DNA from: Pseudothauera rhizosphaerae
Lineage (GTDB): Bacteria; Pseudomonadota; Gammaproteobacteria; Burkholderiales; Rhodocyclaceae
Reading direction: 5' to 3'
Length of the DNA stretch: 64,000 nucleotides
Assembly (NCBI RefSeq): GCF_004801305.1
Contig: NZ_SSOD01000015.1
Location: 62,001-126,000 of the forward strand
Each line of letters opens with the position of its first letter. Within the stretch, counting starts at the first letter, position 1. Positions 16,853-25,113 of this stretch are shown here, piece after piece. The position numbers and the translations under genes are program-made. Below the pieces are notes generated by a model. It was not told the DNA's origin. It ran no database searches and was given only the letters and a program-made list of their open reading frames with translations.

Positions 16853-17377
16853 ATGAAACCCGGACGCAATCGGGACGAACTCTGCTATCCGTTCATCTAC
16901 GAGACCTCCTGCCTGTGCGATTTCGAGGTCGCCACCGACGAGCTGTGCGGCCACATCGGCGCGGTCTTCTCGCTGCTGCCGGAGGGCATGGGAGACATCG
17001 CCGCCGATCTCGACCGCCTGCAGCCGCTGGCCTTTCACGTCAACGGTTCGCTGCGCGGCCGCCTGGCCGTCGAGGAATCCGACATCGCCTGGCTGCGGCA
17101 GCGACTGCTCCATTACCGGGCCGAGGTGCGCGACCGGATCGGCGGCTTCGTGCTGCCCCGCGGACAGCAGCCGGTGCCCCACCTGCATCTGGCCCGCTCG
17201 GCCGCCAAGAAGGCGATCCGCCTCATGGTGCGGATCGAGCAGGAAGGCCGGGAGATTCCCATGGTGCTGCCGCGGCTGTGCAACCTGATGTGCAATTTCT
17301 TCTTCGTGCTGACCCTGGTCATCAACCGGCGGCGCGGCCTGGACGAAACGCTCTTCGCCAGCAAGAGCTACGGCTGA
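16853..17377 (+). CDS. Divergent PduO-type cobalamin adenosyltransferase-like protein
   Basis: Protein of 174 residues. Its C-terminal two thirds match the helical-bundle pattern of PduO-type ATP:cob(I)alamin adenosyltransferases: TDELCGHIGAVFSLL, then GGFVLPRGQQPVPHLHLARS and PRLCNLMCNFFFVLTLVINRRRG, corresponding to the usual FILPGG...LHLAR and YLNRLSDLLFVLAR segments. Two things are odd. The N-terminal TxTGDxGxTxL ATP-binding motif is absent, and the arginine/glutamate run after the HLAR motif is changed to AAKKAIRL. It may adenosylate incoming B12, or serve only as a binding or chaperone homologue. As the last gene of the riboswitch operon it belongs to B12 use. Its end overlaps the convergent gntR by 10 bases. 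Confidence 0.72.
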   Translation: MKPGRNRDELCYPFIYETSCLCDFEVATDELCGHIGAVFSLLPEGMGDIAADLDRLQPLAFHVNGSLRGRLAVEESDIAWLRQRLLHYRAEVRDRIGGFVLPRGQQPVPHLHLARSAAKKAIRLMVRIEQEGREIPMVLPRLCNLMCNFFFVLTLVINRRRGLDETLFASKSYG

Positions 17378-17961
17378 ACGGCCTGTGCAGGGGCAAGGGC
17401 ATGGCCGGCCAGCCGCCGGCGCGCGGCGGCGTAGTCGCGCCATGCCCCTTCGGCCCGTGCCGCATCCTGCCGGCCCAGCGCGGCGGACAGGGCGGACGTA
17501 CTGCGGACGAACAGCTCCGCTTCGCCGCGGCTGTAGGCGGGACCGAGGGCAAGCCGGAGTTTCTCGCGCAGGCGGGTGATGGCTTCGGCCGCATAGCGGT
17601 TGCCGGCCGTTTCGAACGGGTCCGTGCAGCCCGCCGGCCCGGCCGCGGCCAGACCGTCCCGCGCGGCCGCGCGCACGGCGTGGCCTTCGAGCAGGTCCAG
17701 CACGTCGAACAGTGCGGCCACGTCGGCGGAAGAAAATTCGGCCACGCAGCAGCCCCGGCGCGGTTCGATGAGCACCAGCCCCTGCTGGGCAAGCACTTTC
17801 AGCGCCTCCCGCACCGGCGTGCGGCTGACGCCGTAGCCGTGCGCCAGCGCGGCTTCGTCGAGCGCCGCGCCGGGCGGCAGTTCGTGGGCGAGGATGCGTT
17901 CGCGCAGCGAATCCGCGATGGCTTCGTAGAGCGCCCGCGGGCGCAGCAGATCGTCGTTCAT
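17368..17961 (-). CDS. GntR-family transcriptional regulator (FCD type)
   Basis: Regulator of 197 residues with an N-terminal winged helix (LRERILAHELPPGAALDEAALAHGYGVSRTPVREALKVLAQQGLV) and a C-terminal helical FCD-type domain of reduced length. Such proteins sense carboxylic acids. It is the last gene of the leftward prp group, separated from prpB by repeat block C. It may repress the methylcitrate genes in addition to the ScfR-type regulator at the other end of the cluster. The FCD metal-binding histidines are not evident, so ligand binding may differ. Confidence 0.85.
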   Translation of the reverse strand: MNDDLLRPRALYEAIADSLRERILAHELPPGAALDEAALAHGYGVSRTPVREALKVLAQQGLVLIEPRRGCCVAEFSSADVAALFDVLDLLEGHAVRAAARDGLAAAGPAGCTDPFETAGNRYAAEAITRLREKLRLALGPAYSRGEAELFVRSTSALSAALGRQDAARAEGAWRDYAAARRRLAGHALAPAQAVQP

Positions 17962-17987
17962 GCGTGTGCTCCCTTGTCCTTGGCGGC

Positions 17988-18133
17988 CACTCCCTCTCCC
18001 CTTGCGGGAGAGGGCTGGGGAGAGGGGGACGCCCCGCAGGGGCGTAAGACCGATGGTGTCAGCCCGGTGATGCAGCCTGCCGGCTGCCCCCCTCTCCCCC
18101 GGCCCCTCTCCCGCGAGGGGAGAGGGGAGGCTT
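17988..18133. repeat. Palindromic GC-rich repeat block C
   Basis: Two REP-like palindromes (about 17990-18030 and 18090-18127) in opposite orientation. The first is followed, as in block A, by the companion hairpin CGCCCCGCAGGGGCGT (18031-18046). They fill the gap between prpB and gntR. Confidence 0.8.
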
Positions 18134-18138
18134 CTTGC

Positions 18139-18999
18139 TCAGCCGTAGCGCTTTTCCAGCGCGTCCCACTCGGGTTTGCCGACCAGGCGCTGGCGCTCGG
18201 CGAAGGGTGCGACGATGGCCGGCTCCTCGGTGAGCTGGCGGGTGTTGTGCAGCACGCCGAGCGCCTTCTGCATGCCGGCCACCGCGCCCTGCAGCGCGGC
18301 GTTGGCGTAGAGCACGATGCCGTAGCCCAGCTCGCCCAGTTCGGTGGCGTTGAAGATGGGCGTCTTGCCGCCGATGACCATGTTCATCAGTTGCGGCCGC
18401 GGCAGGCGCTTGGGCAGCGCGCGGATTTCGTCGGCGGTGGTCACCGCCTCGACGAAGAGGATGTCGGCCCCGGCATCGGCGAAGCGCGTGGCGCGTTCCA
18501 CGGCGGCTTCGAAGCCGTGCACGGCGGCGGCGTCGGTGCGCGCCATGATGAGCAGGTTCTCGTCCTGGCGGGCATCGGCGGCGGCCTTGATCTTGGCCAC
18601 GGCCTCCTCGGTGCCGATCACGTCCTTGCCGCTGAAGTGGCCGCAGCGCTTGGGCGCGACCTGGTCCTCGAGCTGGATGCAGTCGGCGCCGGCACGCTCC
18701 AGCGTGCGCACCGTGTGATAGACGTTGAGGGCGTTGCCGAAGCCGGTGTCGGCATCCACGATCAGCGGCAGGGACACCGCGTCGCGGATGCGCGCGGTAT
18801 GGTCGGCGATCTCGGCCAGCCCCATGAAGCCCTGGTCCGGCAGGCCGAACCACATGTTGGTGACGCCGGCGCCGGTGACGTAGATGGCCTCGAAGCCGAG
18901 GTCTTCCACGACCCTGGCCGACAGGGCGTTGAACGCGCCCGGCACGATGACGCCGCGGCGGGCTTCGGCGAGCGCCTTGAGGGTCTTGCGGGTGGACAT
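18139..18999 (-). CDS. prpB: 2-methylisocitrate lyase
   Basis: Protein of 286 residues of the isocitrate lyase/PEP mutase superfamily, splitting 2-methylisocitrate into pyruvate and succinate. Key segments are GAFNALSARVVEDLGFEAIYVTGAG near the N-terminus, VDADTGFGN, the catalytic loop segment PKRCGHFSGKDVIG (KRCGH motif) and IMARTDA. The ATG at 18999 follows AAGGA. It lies 27 bp after prpF and completes the methylcitrate cycle with prpC, acnD and prpF on the same strand. Confidence 0.95.
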   Translation of the reverse strand: MSTRKTLKALAEARRGVIVPGAFNALSARVVEDLGFEAIYVTGAGVTNMWFGLPDQGFMGLAEIADHTARIRDAVSLPLIVDADTGFGNALNVYHTVRTLERAGADCIQLEDQVAPKRCGHFSGKDVIGTEEAVAKIKAAADARQDENLLIMARTDAAAVHGFEAAVERATRFADAGADILFVEAVTTADEIRALPKRLPRPQLMNMVIGGKTPIFNATELGELGYGIVLYANAALQGAVAGMQKALGVLHNTRQLTEEPAIVAPFAERQRLVGKPEWDALEKRYG

Positions 19000-19026
19000 G
19001 CTCGTTCCTTTTTTCTCGAAGGGGAA

Positions 19027-20220
19027 TCAGAAAGCGTCGCCGGGCACGCGCACCCGGCCTTCCATCAGCACGCGGGCGCTGCGGCTCATGATGGCCTTGG
19101 TGACGGTCCAGTTCTTGTCGACCAGCCGTGCCTCGGCGCCGACGCGCAGGGTGCCCGACGGGTGGCCGAAACGGACGGCCTTGCGCTCGCCGCCGCCGGC
19201 CGCGAGATTGACCAGCGTGCCGGGGATGGCCGCAGCCGTGCCGATGGCCACTGCCGCGGTGCCCATCATGGCGTGGTGCAGCTTGCCCATGGACAGGGCG
19301 CGCACCAGCAGGTCGACGTCGGCGGCACGGACGGCCCTGCCGCTGGAGGCGGTGTATTCCGCCGGCGGCGCGACGAAGGCCACCTTGGGCGTGTGCTGGC
19401 GGCCGGCGGCCTCGGCCACGTCGCGGATCAGGCCCATGCGCACGGCCCCGAAGGCGCGGATGGCCTCGAAGCGGTCCAGCGCGGCAGCGTCGCCGTTGAT
19501 GGCGTCCTGCAGTTCTGTGCCGGTGTAGCCGATGTCCGCCGCGTTGATGAAGATGGTCGGGATGCCGGCGTTGATCAGCGTGGCCTTCAGCGTGCCCACG
19601 CCCGGCACTTCCAGGTCGTCCACCAGCCTGCCGGTGGGGAACATCGCACCGCTGCCCTCCCCTTCGCCTTCGTCGGCGGGGTCGAGGAATTCGAGCTGGA
19701 TTTCCGCGGACGGGAAGGTCACGCCATCCAGTTCGAAGTCGCCTGTCTCCTGCATCGCGCCATCGGTGACGGGTACGTGGGCGACGATGGTCTTGCCGAT
19801 GTTGGCCTGCCAGATGCGCACCGTGGCGATGCCGTCGCGGGGAACTCGCGCTGCGTCCACCAGGCCGTTGGCAATGGCGAAGGGCCCCACCGCGGCGGAC
19901 AGGTTGCCGCAGTTGCCGGACCAGTCCACGAAGGGCCGGTCGATGGAGACCTGGCCGAACAGGTAATCCACGTCGTGGTCCGGCCGTTCGCTTTTCGACA
20001 GGATCACCGTCTTGCTGGTGCTCGACGTGGCTCCGCCCATGCCGTCGATCTGCTTGCCGTAGGGGTCCGGGCTGCCGATCACGCGCAGCAGCAGGCGGTC
20101 GCGCGCCGCGCCGGGCACCTGCGCGGCCGGGGGCAGGTCCTGCAGGCGGAAGAACACGCCCTTGCTGGTGCCGCCGCGCATGTAGGTGGCGGGGATCTTG
20201 AGTTGTAGGCTGTGGGTCAT
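19027..20220 (-). CDS. prpF: 2-methylaconitate cis-trans isomerase
   Basis: Protein of 397 residues. ATYMRGGTSKGVFF near the N-terminus, GMGGATSSTSKTVI and DWSGNCGNLSAAVGPFAI are typical PrpF segments, and GGGERKAVRFGHPSG lies near the C-terminus. It isomerises the 2-methylaconitate made by AcnD and is the usual partner of acnD in place of prpD. The ATG at 20220 is preferred; a TTG at 20226 is possible. Repeat block D lies just upstream, between it and the DUF559 gene. Confidence 0.93.
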   Translation of the reverse strand: MTHSLQLKIPATYMRGGTSKGVFFRLQDLPPAAQVPGAARDRLLLRVIGSPDPYGKQIDGMGGATSSTSKTVILSKSERPDHDVDYLFGQVSIDRPFVDWSGNCGNLSAAVGPFAIANGLVDAARVPRDGIATVRIWQANIGKTIVAHVPVTDGAMQETGDFELDGVTFPSAEIQLEFLDPADEGEGEGSGAMFPTGRLVDDLEVPGVGTLKATLINAGIPTIFINAADIGYTGTELQDAINGDAAALDRFEAIRAFGAVRMGLIRDVAEAAGRQHTPKVAFVAPPAEYTASSGRAVRAADVDLLVRALSMGKLHHAMMGTAAVAIGTAAAIPGTLVNLAAGGGERKAVRFGHPSGTLRVGAEARLVDKNWTVTKAIMSRSARVLMEGRVRVPGDAF

Positions 20221-20249
20221 TTGCAAGTTGTCCTCATGTACGGGCGCCC

Positions 20250-20290
20250 CCCTCTCCCCCGGCCCCTCTCCCGCGAGGGGAGAGGGGTGA
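20250..20290. repeat. Palindromic GC-rich repeat D
   Basis: A single REP-like palindrome (CCCTCTCCC arm, CCCGCGAGGGGAGAGGGG arm) between prpF and the DUF559 gene. Confidence 0.78.
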
Positions 20291-20303
20291 TGGGGTAGCG
20301 GCG

Positions 20304-20744
20304 CTATTGCGTTCCGTGCTTGTCACCCGCCAAGTCATCGGCAATGCGCTTTCCATTGCCCCGATCGGGCTCCCCTCTCCCCTCGCGGGAGAGGGGCCGG
20401 GGGAGAGGGGGCCGTTCCCCCGCCACCGCCGCCCAGATGGCGCTCAACACATCGTCCGTCCGCAGCAGCACATCGTCGTTCCAGAAACGCATCACCCGGA
20501 ATCCCTGCCCCCTGAGCCACTCATCCCGCTGCCGGTCGTGCGTACTGCCGTTGTGCTGACCGCCGTCGGCCTCGACGATCAACCGCACGCCGAAATGCAC
20601 GAAATCCACCACGTAGGGACCGATCGGCTGCTGCCGGCGGAACTTCTGTCCATCCAGACGGCGGGCGCGGAGATGGCGCCACAGCAGGCGTTCGGCGTCG
20701 GTCATGTCTTGCCGGAGTTTCTTGGCGAACTGCCGTTGTTCCAT
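20304..20744 (-). CDS. DUF559 (Vsr-like) endonuclease-domain protein
   Basis: Protein of 146 residues. Residues 1-110 are a DUF559 domain, a member of the PD-(D/E)XK nuclease group related to very-short-patch-repair endonuclease: FAKKLRQDMTDAERLLWRHLR, FRRQQPIGPYVVDFV, LIVEADGGQH and GFRVMRFWNDDVL. The D in VVDF and the EADGGQ run provide the expected acidic residues. From about residue 112 the frame runs straight through repeat E, so the last 30 or so residues (PLPRPLSREGRGE...) are translated repeat. The ATG at 20744 touches repeat F. Its job is unknown. Placement on the same strand inside the prp group looks like insertion, not pathway function. Confidence 0.8.
   Translation of the reverse strand: MEQRQFAKKLRQDMTDAERLLWRHLRARRLDGQKFRRQQPIGPYVVDFVHFGVRLIVEADGGQHNGSTHDRQRDEWLRGQGFRVMRFWNDDVLLRTDDVLSAIWAAVAGERPPLPRPLSREGRGEPDRGNGKRIADDLAGDKHGTQ
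20369..20421. repeat. Palindromic GC-rich repeat E, inside the 3' end of the DUF559 gene
   Basis: REP-like palindrome (CTCCCCTCTCCCCTCGCGGG and its inverted partner) translated as the tail of the DUF559 protein. Confidence 0.75.
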
Positions 20745-20750
20745 GGGCGC

Positions 20751-20795
20751 CCCCTCTCCCCAACCCCTCTCCTGCGAGGGGAGAGGGGCTGGTTG
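20751..20795. repeat. Palindromic GC-rich repeat F
   Basis: REP-like palindrome seven bases upstream of the DUF559 start codon. With repeats D, E and G it brackets that gene on both sides. Confidence 0.75.
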
Positions 20796-20825
20796 AACAG
20801 GCAAATAGCATATCAGCAAGAACAC

Positions 20826-20943
20826 TCCCCTCTCCCCTCGCGGGGCGGAGGCGGAAAAGCGAAGCACCGCTTCGCCCGCCGGAGCGCCCTGTGGCTGGCA
20901 GGCCACAGGGCCGGAGCGCGGAGCGGGGGCCGGGGGAGAGGGG
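20826..20943. repeat. Long compound repeat G (two internal hairpins), downstream of acnD
   Basis: About 118 bp. REP-like ends enclose two hairpins: GCGAAGC/GCTTCGC with a 3-base loop (20859-20875) and GCCCTGTGGC/GCCACAGGGC with a 6-base loop (20886-20911). A second copy, H, lies at 23605-23720 in the same orientation on the other side of acnD. One base pair of the second hairpin has changed in both arms between the copies. Confidence 0.82.
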
Positions 20944-20962
20944 AAAAGACCTCCGAACATCA

Positions 20963-23584
20963 TCAAGACGCCTCAGCCGTCCCTTCCAGAAAATCCTTGG
21001 CGAAGCGCTGCAGCACCCCTCCAGCCTCGTAGATGGACACTTCCTCGTCGGAATCGAGGCGGCTGGTGACCGGCACCCGGACGGTCTCGCCGTTCCTGCG
21101 GTGGATCACCAGCGTCAGGTCCGCGCGCGGCGCGCGCTCGCCGACCACGTCATAGACTTCCGTGCCGTCGAGGCCGAGGGTGTTGCGGTCGGTGCCGGGT
21201 TTGAACTCCAGTGGCAGCACGCCCATGCCGATCAGGTTGGTACGGTGGATGCGCTCGAAGCCTTCGGCGACGATGGCTTCCACCCCGGCCAGGCGCACGC
21301 CTTTGGCGGCCCAGTCGCGGCTGGAGCCCTGGCCGTAGTCGGCGCCGGCGACGATGATCAGCGGCTGGCGGCGGTTCATGTAGGTTTCGATGGCTTCCCA
21401 CATGCGCATCACGCTGCCCTCCGGCTCGACGCGGGCGAGCGAACCCTGGCGTACGCTGCCATCCGCGTTCCTCACCATCTCGTTGAACAGCTTGGGATTG
21501 GCGAAGGTGGCGCGCTGGGCGGTGAGGTGGTCGCCGCGGTGGGTGGCGTAGGAATTGAAGTCCTCTTCCGGCAGGCCCATCTTCGCCAGGTATTCGCCGG
21601 CGGCGCTGTCGGGCAGGATGGCGTTGGAGGGCGACAGATGGTCGGTGGTGATGTTGTCCGGCAGCAGCGCCAGCGGACGCATGCCGCGCAGCGTGCGTTC
21701 GCCGGCGAGCGCGCCTTCCCAGTACGGGGGACGGCGGATGTAAGTGGATTGCGGGCGCCAGTCGTAGAGCGGCGACGCAGCGCGTTCGGCGGCGCGTTTC
21801 TCGAACATCGGCACATAGACCTGGTTGAACTGGGCCGGCTTGACGGCCTGCGCCAGGACGGCGTCGATCTCCTCGTCCGACGGCCAGATGTCCTTCAGCC
21901 GGACACCCTGGCCGGCGCTGATGGTGAACCAGTCCTGCTCGATGTCGAAGCGGATGGTGCCCGCGATGGCGTAGGCCACCACCAGCGGCGGGCTGGCGAG
22001 GAACGCCTGTTTGGCATAGGGGTGGATGCGGCCGTCGAAGTTGCGGTTGCCCGACAGCACGGCGGTAGTGTAGAGGTCGCGGTCGACGATCTCCTGCTGG
22101 ATCTTCGGATCGAGCGCGCCGCTCATGCCGTTACAGGTGGTGCAGGCGAAGGCGACGATGCCGAAGCCCAGCGCCTCCAGGTCTTCCAGCAGGCCGGCTT
22201 CCTTCAGATACAGCTCGACCACCTTGGAGCCGGGCGCCAGCGAGGTCTTCACCCACGGCTTGCGCTTCAGGCCCAGCTTGCGCGCCTTGCGCGCCAGCAG
22301 GCCGGCGGCGATCACGTTGCGCGGGTTGGAGGTGTTGGTGCAACTGGTGATGGCGGCGATGATCACCGCGCCGTCCGGCATCAGGCCGGCGGCTTCCTGC
22401 TCGCGCGCTTCCCGCAGATTGCCGGCGATGCCGCGCTCGGCAAGCTGGGAGGTGGGCAGGCGGCGGTGCGGGTTGCTGGGGCCGGCCAGGTTGCGCACGA
22501 CGGTGGATAGGTCGAACCTCAGCACGCGCTCGTACTGCGCGGTTTCCAGCGCGTCGGCCCAGAAGCCGGCGGTCTTCGCATAGGTTTCGACCAGCCTCAC
22601 CTGCTCGGCGCTGCGGCCGGTGAGCTTCAGGTAATCGATGGTCTGCCGGTCGATGTAGAACAGCGCGGCGGTGGCGCCGTATTCCGGGCACATGTTGGAG
22701 ATGGTCGCGCGGTCGCCGATGGTGAGCGCGGCGGCGCCTTCGCCGTAGAACTCCAGGCAGGCGCCGACGACTTTCTCGCGGCGCAGGAACTCGGTCAGCG
22801 CCAGCACCACGTCGGTGGCGGTGATGCCGGGCTGCGGCCGGCCGGAGAGTTCCACGCCGACGATGTCGGGCAGGCGCATCATCGACGCGCGGCCGAGCAT
22901 CACGTTCTCGGCTTCCAGCCCGCCGACGCCGACCGCGATCACGCCCAGCGCATCCACGTGCGGGGTGTGGCTGTCGGTGCCGACGCAGGTGTCCGGGAAG
23001 GCGACCTTTCCGTGCTTATCGTCCTGCACCTGGATCACCGGCGACATTTTCTCCAGATTGATCTGGTGCATGATGCCGTTGCCCGCCGGGATCACGTCCA
23101 CGTTGTCGAAGGCGGTCCGGGTCCAGTCGATGAAGTGGAAGCGGTCCTCGTTGCGGCGGTCCTCGATGGCGCGGTTCTTGGCGAAGGCGTCGGGATCGTA
23201 GCCGCCGCATTCCACCGCCAGCGAGTGGTCGACGATGAGCTGCACCGGCACCACCGGGTTCACCGCGGCCGGGTCGCCACCCTGGTCGGCGATGGCGTCG
23301 CGCAGGCCGGCGAGATCGACCAGCGCGGTCTGGCCGAGGATGTCGTGGCACACCACGCGGGCGGGGAACCACGGGAAGTCGCGTTCGCGCTTGCGGTCGA
23401 TCAGTTGCAGCAGACAGGCGTCGATGATCGCCGGGTCGGCTTTGCGCACGATGTTCTCGGCATGCACGCGGGCGGTGTAGGGCAGCGTGGCCCAGGCGCC
23501 GGGACGGAGGGCTTCGACCGCGGCGCGGGCATCGAAGTAGTCCAGCGACGTGCCGGATAGGGATTTGCGATAGCGTGTATTCAT
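20963..23584 (-). CDS. acnD: Fe/S-dependent 2-methylcitrate dehydratase
   Basis: Aconitase-superfamily protein of 873 residues. It dehydrates 2-methylcitrate to a 2-methylaconitate isomer that PrpF then converts. The cluster ligands lie in TSCTNTSNPRNVIAAG and ACTTCNGMSGALDP. LPDNITTDHLSPSNAI and GADYGQGSSRDWAAKG mark the C-terminal domain. The AcnA-like VCHDILGQTALVDLAGLRDAI lies near the N-terminus. It is distinguished from plain aconitase by the prpF partner and prp setting. Two copies of a long structured repeat flank it (G downstream, H upstream). Confidence 0.94.
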   Translation of the reverse strand: MNTRYRKSLSGTSLDYFDARAAVEALRPGAWATLPYTARVHAENIVRKADPAIIDACLLQLIDRKRERDFPWFPARVVCHDILGQTALVDLAGLRDAIADQGGDPAAVNPVVPVQLIVDHSLAVECGGYDPDAFAKNRAIEDRRNEDRFHFIDWTRTAFDNVDVIPAGNGIMHQINLEKMSPVIQVQDDKHGKVAFPDTCVGTDSHTPHVDALGVIAVGVGGLEAENVMLGRASMMRLPDIVGVELSGRPQPGITATDVVLALTEFLRREKVVGACLEFYGEGAAALTIGDRATISNMCPEYGATAALFYIDRQTIDYLKLTGRSAEQVRLVETYAKTAGFWADALETAQYERVLRFDLSTVVRNLAGPSNPHRRLPTSQLAERGIAGNLREAREQEAAGLMPDGAVIIAAITSCTNTSNPRNVIAAGLLARKARKLGLKRKPWVKTSLAPGSKVVELYLKEAGLLEDLEALGFGIVAFACTTCNGMSGALDPKIQQEIVDRDLYTTAVLSGNRNFDGRIHPYAKQAFLASPPLVVAYAIAGTIRFDIEQDWFTISAGQGVRLKDIWPSDEEIDAVLAQAVKPAQFNQVYVPMFEKRAAERAASPLYDWRPQSTYIRRPPYWEGALAGERTLRGMRPLALLPDNITTDHLSPSNAILPDSAAGEYLAKMGLPEEDFNSYATHRGDHLTAQRATFANPKLFNEMVRNADGSVRQGSLARVEPEGSVMRMWEAIETYMNRRQPLIIVAGADYGQGSSRDWAAKGVRLAGVEAIVAEGFERIHRTNLIGMGVLPLEFKPGTDRNTLGLDGTEVYDVVGERAPRADLTLVIHRRNGETVRVPVTSRLDSDEEVSIYEAGGVLQRFAKDFLEGTAEAS

Positions 23585-23604
23585 GGCGCGTGGTTTGTCC
23601 TGGC

Positions 23605-23720
23605 TCCCTCTCCCCTTGCGGGGCGGAGGCGGAAAAGCGAAGCACTGCTTCGCCCGCTGGAGCGCTCTGTGGCCGGCAGGCCACAGAGCCGGGGCGCGGA
23701 GCGGGGCTGGGGAGAGGGGG
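23605..23720. repeat. Long compound repeat H, second copy, upstream of acnD
   Basis: About 116 bp, near-identical to repeat G. The hairpins are GCGAAGC/GCTTCGC (23637-23653) and GCTCTGTGGC/GCCACAGAGC (23664-23689). Lies between prpC and acnD. Confidence 0.82.
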
Positions 23721-23747
23721 CACTGCGCTGGATACTTGCGGCGCCCT

Positions 23748-23787
23748 CCCCCTCTCCCCCGGCCCCTCTCCCGCGAGGGGAGAGGGG
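23748..23787. repeat. Palindromic GC-rich repeat I
   Basis: A short REP-like palindrome between repeat H and the prpC stop codon, in the same form as repeats D and C. Confidence 0.75.
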
Positions 23788-23794
23788 AGAGAAA

Positions 23795-24949
23795 TCAGTG
23801 GCGCTCTTCGATCGGCACGAAGGCCAGATCGTCCGGCCCGACGTAGTTGGCGCTCGGGCGGATGATCTTGTTGTCGATGCGCTGCTCGATGATGTGCGCC
23901 GCCCAGCCGCTGGTGCGCGCGATCACGAAGAGCGGCGTGAACATGGCCGTCGGCACGCCCATCATGTGGTAGCTCACCGCGCTGAACCAGTCGAGGTTGG
24001 GGAACATCCTCTTCACCTCCCACATGACCTTTTCCAGGCGCTCGGCGATGTCGAACATCTTGGTCGAACCGGCCGCCTCCGAAAGCTGCCGCGCCACGCG
24101 CTTGATGACCTCGTTGCGCGGGTCGGACACGGTATAGACCGGGTGGCCGAAGCCGATCACCACCTCCTTGCTCTCGACGCGGCGGCGGATGTCGGCTTCC
24201 GCATCAATCGGGTTGTCGTAGCGCTTCTGGATCTCGAAGGCCACCTCGTTGGCGCCGCCGTGCTTCGGGCCGCGCAGCGCGCCGATCGCGCCGGTGACCG
24301 CCGAATACACGTCCGAGCCGGTGCCGGCGATGACGCGACCGGTGAAGGTCGAGGCGTTGAATTCGTGCTCAGCGTACAGGATCAGCGAGGTGTGCATGGC
24401 CCGCTCCCACAGCGCGGACGGCTTCTCGCCATGCAGCAGGTGCAGGAAGTGCGCGCCGATGGAGTCGTCGTCCGTCTCGACCTCGATGCGCTGGCCCTTG
24501 GTGGACCAGTGATACCAATACAGCAGCATGGACCCGAGGGAAGCCATCAGGCGGTCGGCGATGTCGCGCGCGCCGGGGAGGTTGTGGTCGTCCTTCTCCG
24601 GCAGCACACAGCCGAGCGCCGACACGCCGGTCCGCATCACGTCCATGGGGTGGGCCGAGGCCGGCAGGCGCTCCAGGGCTTCCTTGACGCTGGCCGGCAG
24701 GCCGCGCATGGACTTCAGCCTGGCCTTGTAGGCACGCAGTTCGGCCTTGTTGGGCAGCTTGCCATGCACCAGCAGATGGGCCACTTCCTCGAATTCGCAG
24801 CGTTCGGCGATGTCGAGGATGTCGTAGCCGCGGTAGTGCAGGTCGTTGCCGGTCTTGCCGACGGTGCACAGGGCGGTGTTGCCGGCGGTGACGCCGGACA
24901 GGGCGACGGATTTCTTCGGCTTGAAGGCGGTTTCGGCTGGTGTGTTCAT
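23795..24949 (-). CDS. prpC: 2-methylcitrate synthase
   Basis: Citrate-synthase family protein of 384 residues joining propionyl-CoA and oxaloacetate. Typical segments are [25 protein letters not shown], the [18 protein letters not shown] histidine region, [13 protein letters not shown] and [16 protein letters not shown], with the active-site histidines in place. The ATG at 24949 has GGAG six bases upstream; an earlier ATG at 24988 would cross the operator region. It is the first gene of the leftward prp group and divergent from the second ScfR-type regulator. Confidence 0.95.
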   Translation of the reverse strand: MNTPAETAFKPKKSVALSGVTAGNTALCTVGKTGNDLHYRGYDILDIAERCEFEEVAHLLVHGKLPNKAELRAYKARLKSMRGLPASVKEALERLPASAHPMDVMRTGVSALGCVLPEKDDHNLPGARDIADRLMASLGSMLLYWYHWSTKGQRIEVETDDDSIGAHFLHLLHGEKPSALWERAMHTSLILYAEHEFNASTFTGRVIAGTGSDVYSAVTGAIGALRGPKHGGANEVAFEIQKRYDNPIDAEADIRRRVESKEVVIGFGHPVYTVSDPRNEVIKRVARQLSEAAGSTKMFDIAERLEKVMWEVKRMFPNLDWFSAVSYHMMGVPTAMFTPLFVIARTSGWAAHIIEQRIDNKIIRPSANYVGPDDLAFVPIEERH

Positions 24950-25113
24950 GGGGCGCTCCAAGGGAAACAGGGCAGGAAGGGTTTGCATTCGCTTGCGTTT
25001 GTTCGCAATATACGCAGCAGAAAAAATTCGTAAATCACTGAATTAGTTGTGATTTGCGAACAACTCAGCGCAAATTTGCGAATATTGCGAATCACCCTCC
25101 CGATGGAACGGCA
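24950..25113. promoter_or_regulatory. Divergent prpC/regulator control region with repeated TTTGCGAA sites
   Basis: The 164-bp gap has an AT-rich core. The 7-mer TTGCGAA or its complement occurs four times: 25002-25008 (as TTCGCAA), 25054-25060, 25076-25082 and 25085-25091. Three of them extend to TTTGCGAA or ATTGCGAA. The last two are 9 bases apart, about one helical turn. RamB of Corynebacterium, a relative of the encoded regulator, is described as binding a TTTGCAAA-like site, so these are good operator candidates for autoregulation and prp control. Confidence 0.65.

Noticed and set aside
16915-20208. A 1,097-codon plus-strand frame through gntR, prpB and prpF
   Set aside because: It overlaps four genes with recognisable families and crosses repeat blocks; composition is that of a shadow frame.
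20826-20943. Small proteins such as the GKAKHRFARRSALW-type frames in repeats G and H
   Set aside because: These are translations of the structured repeat, differing only by the repeat's base changes, with no start context.
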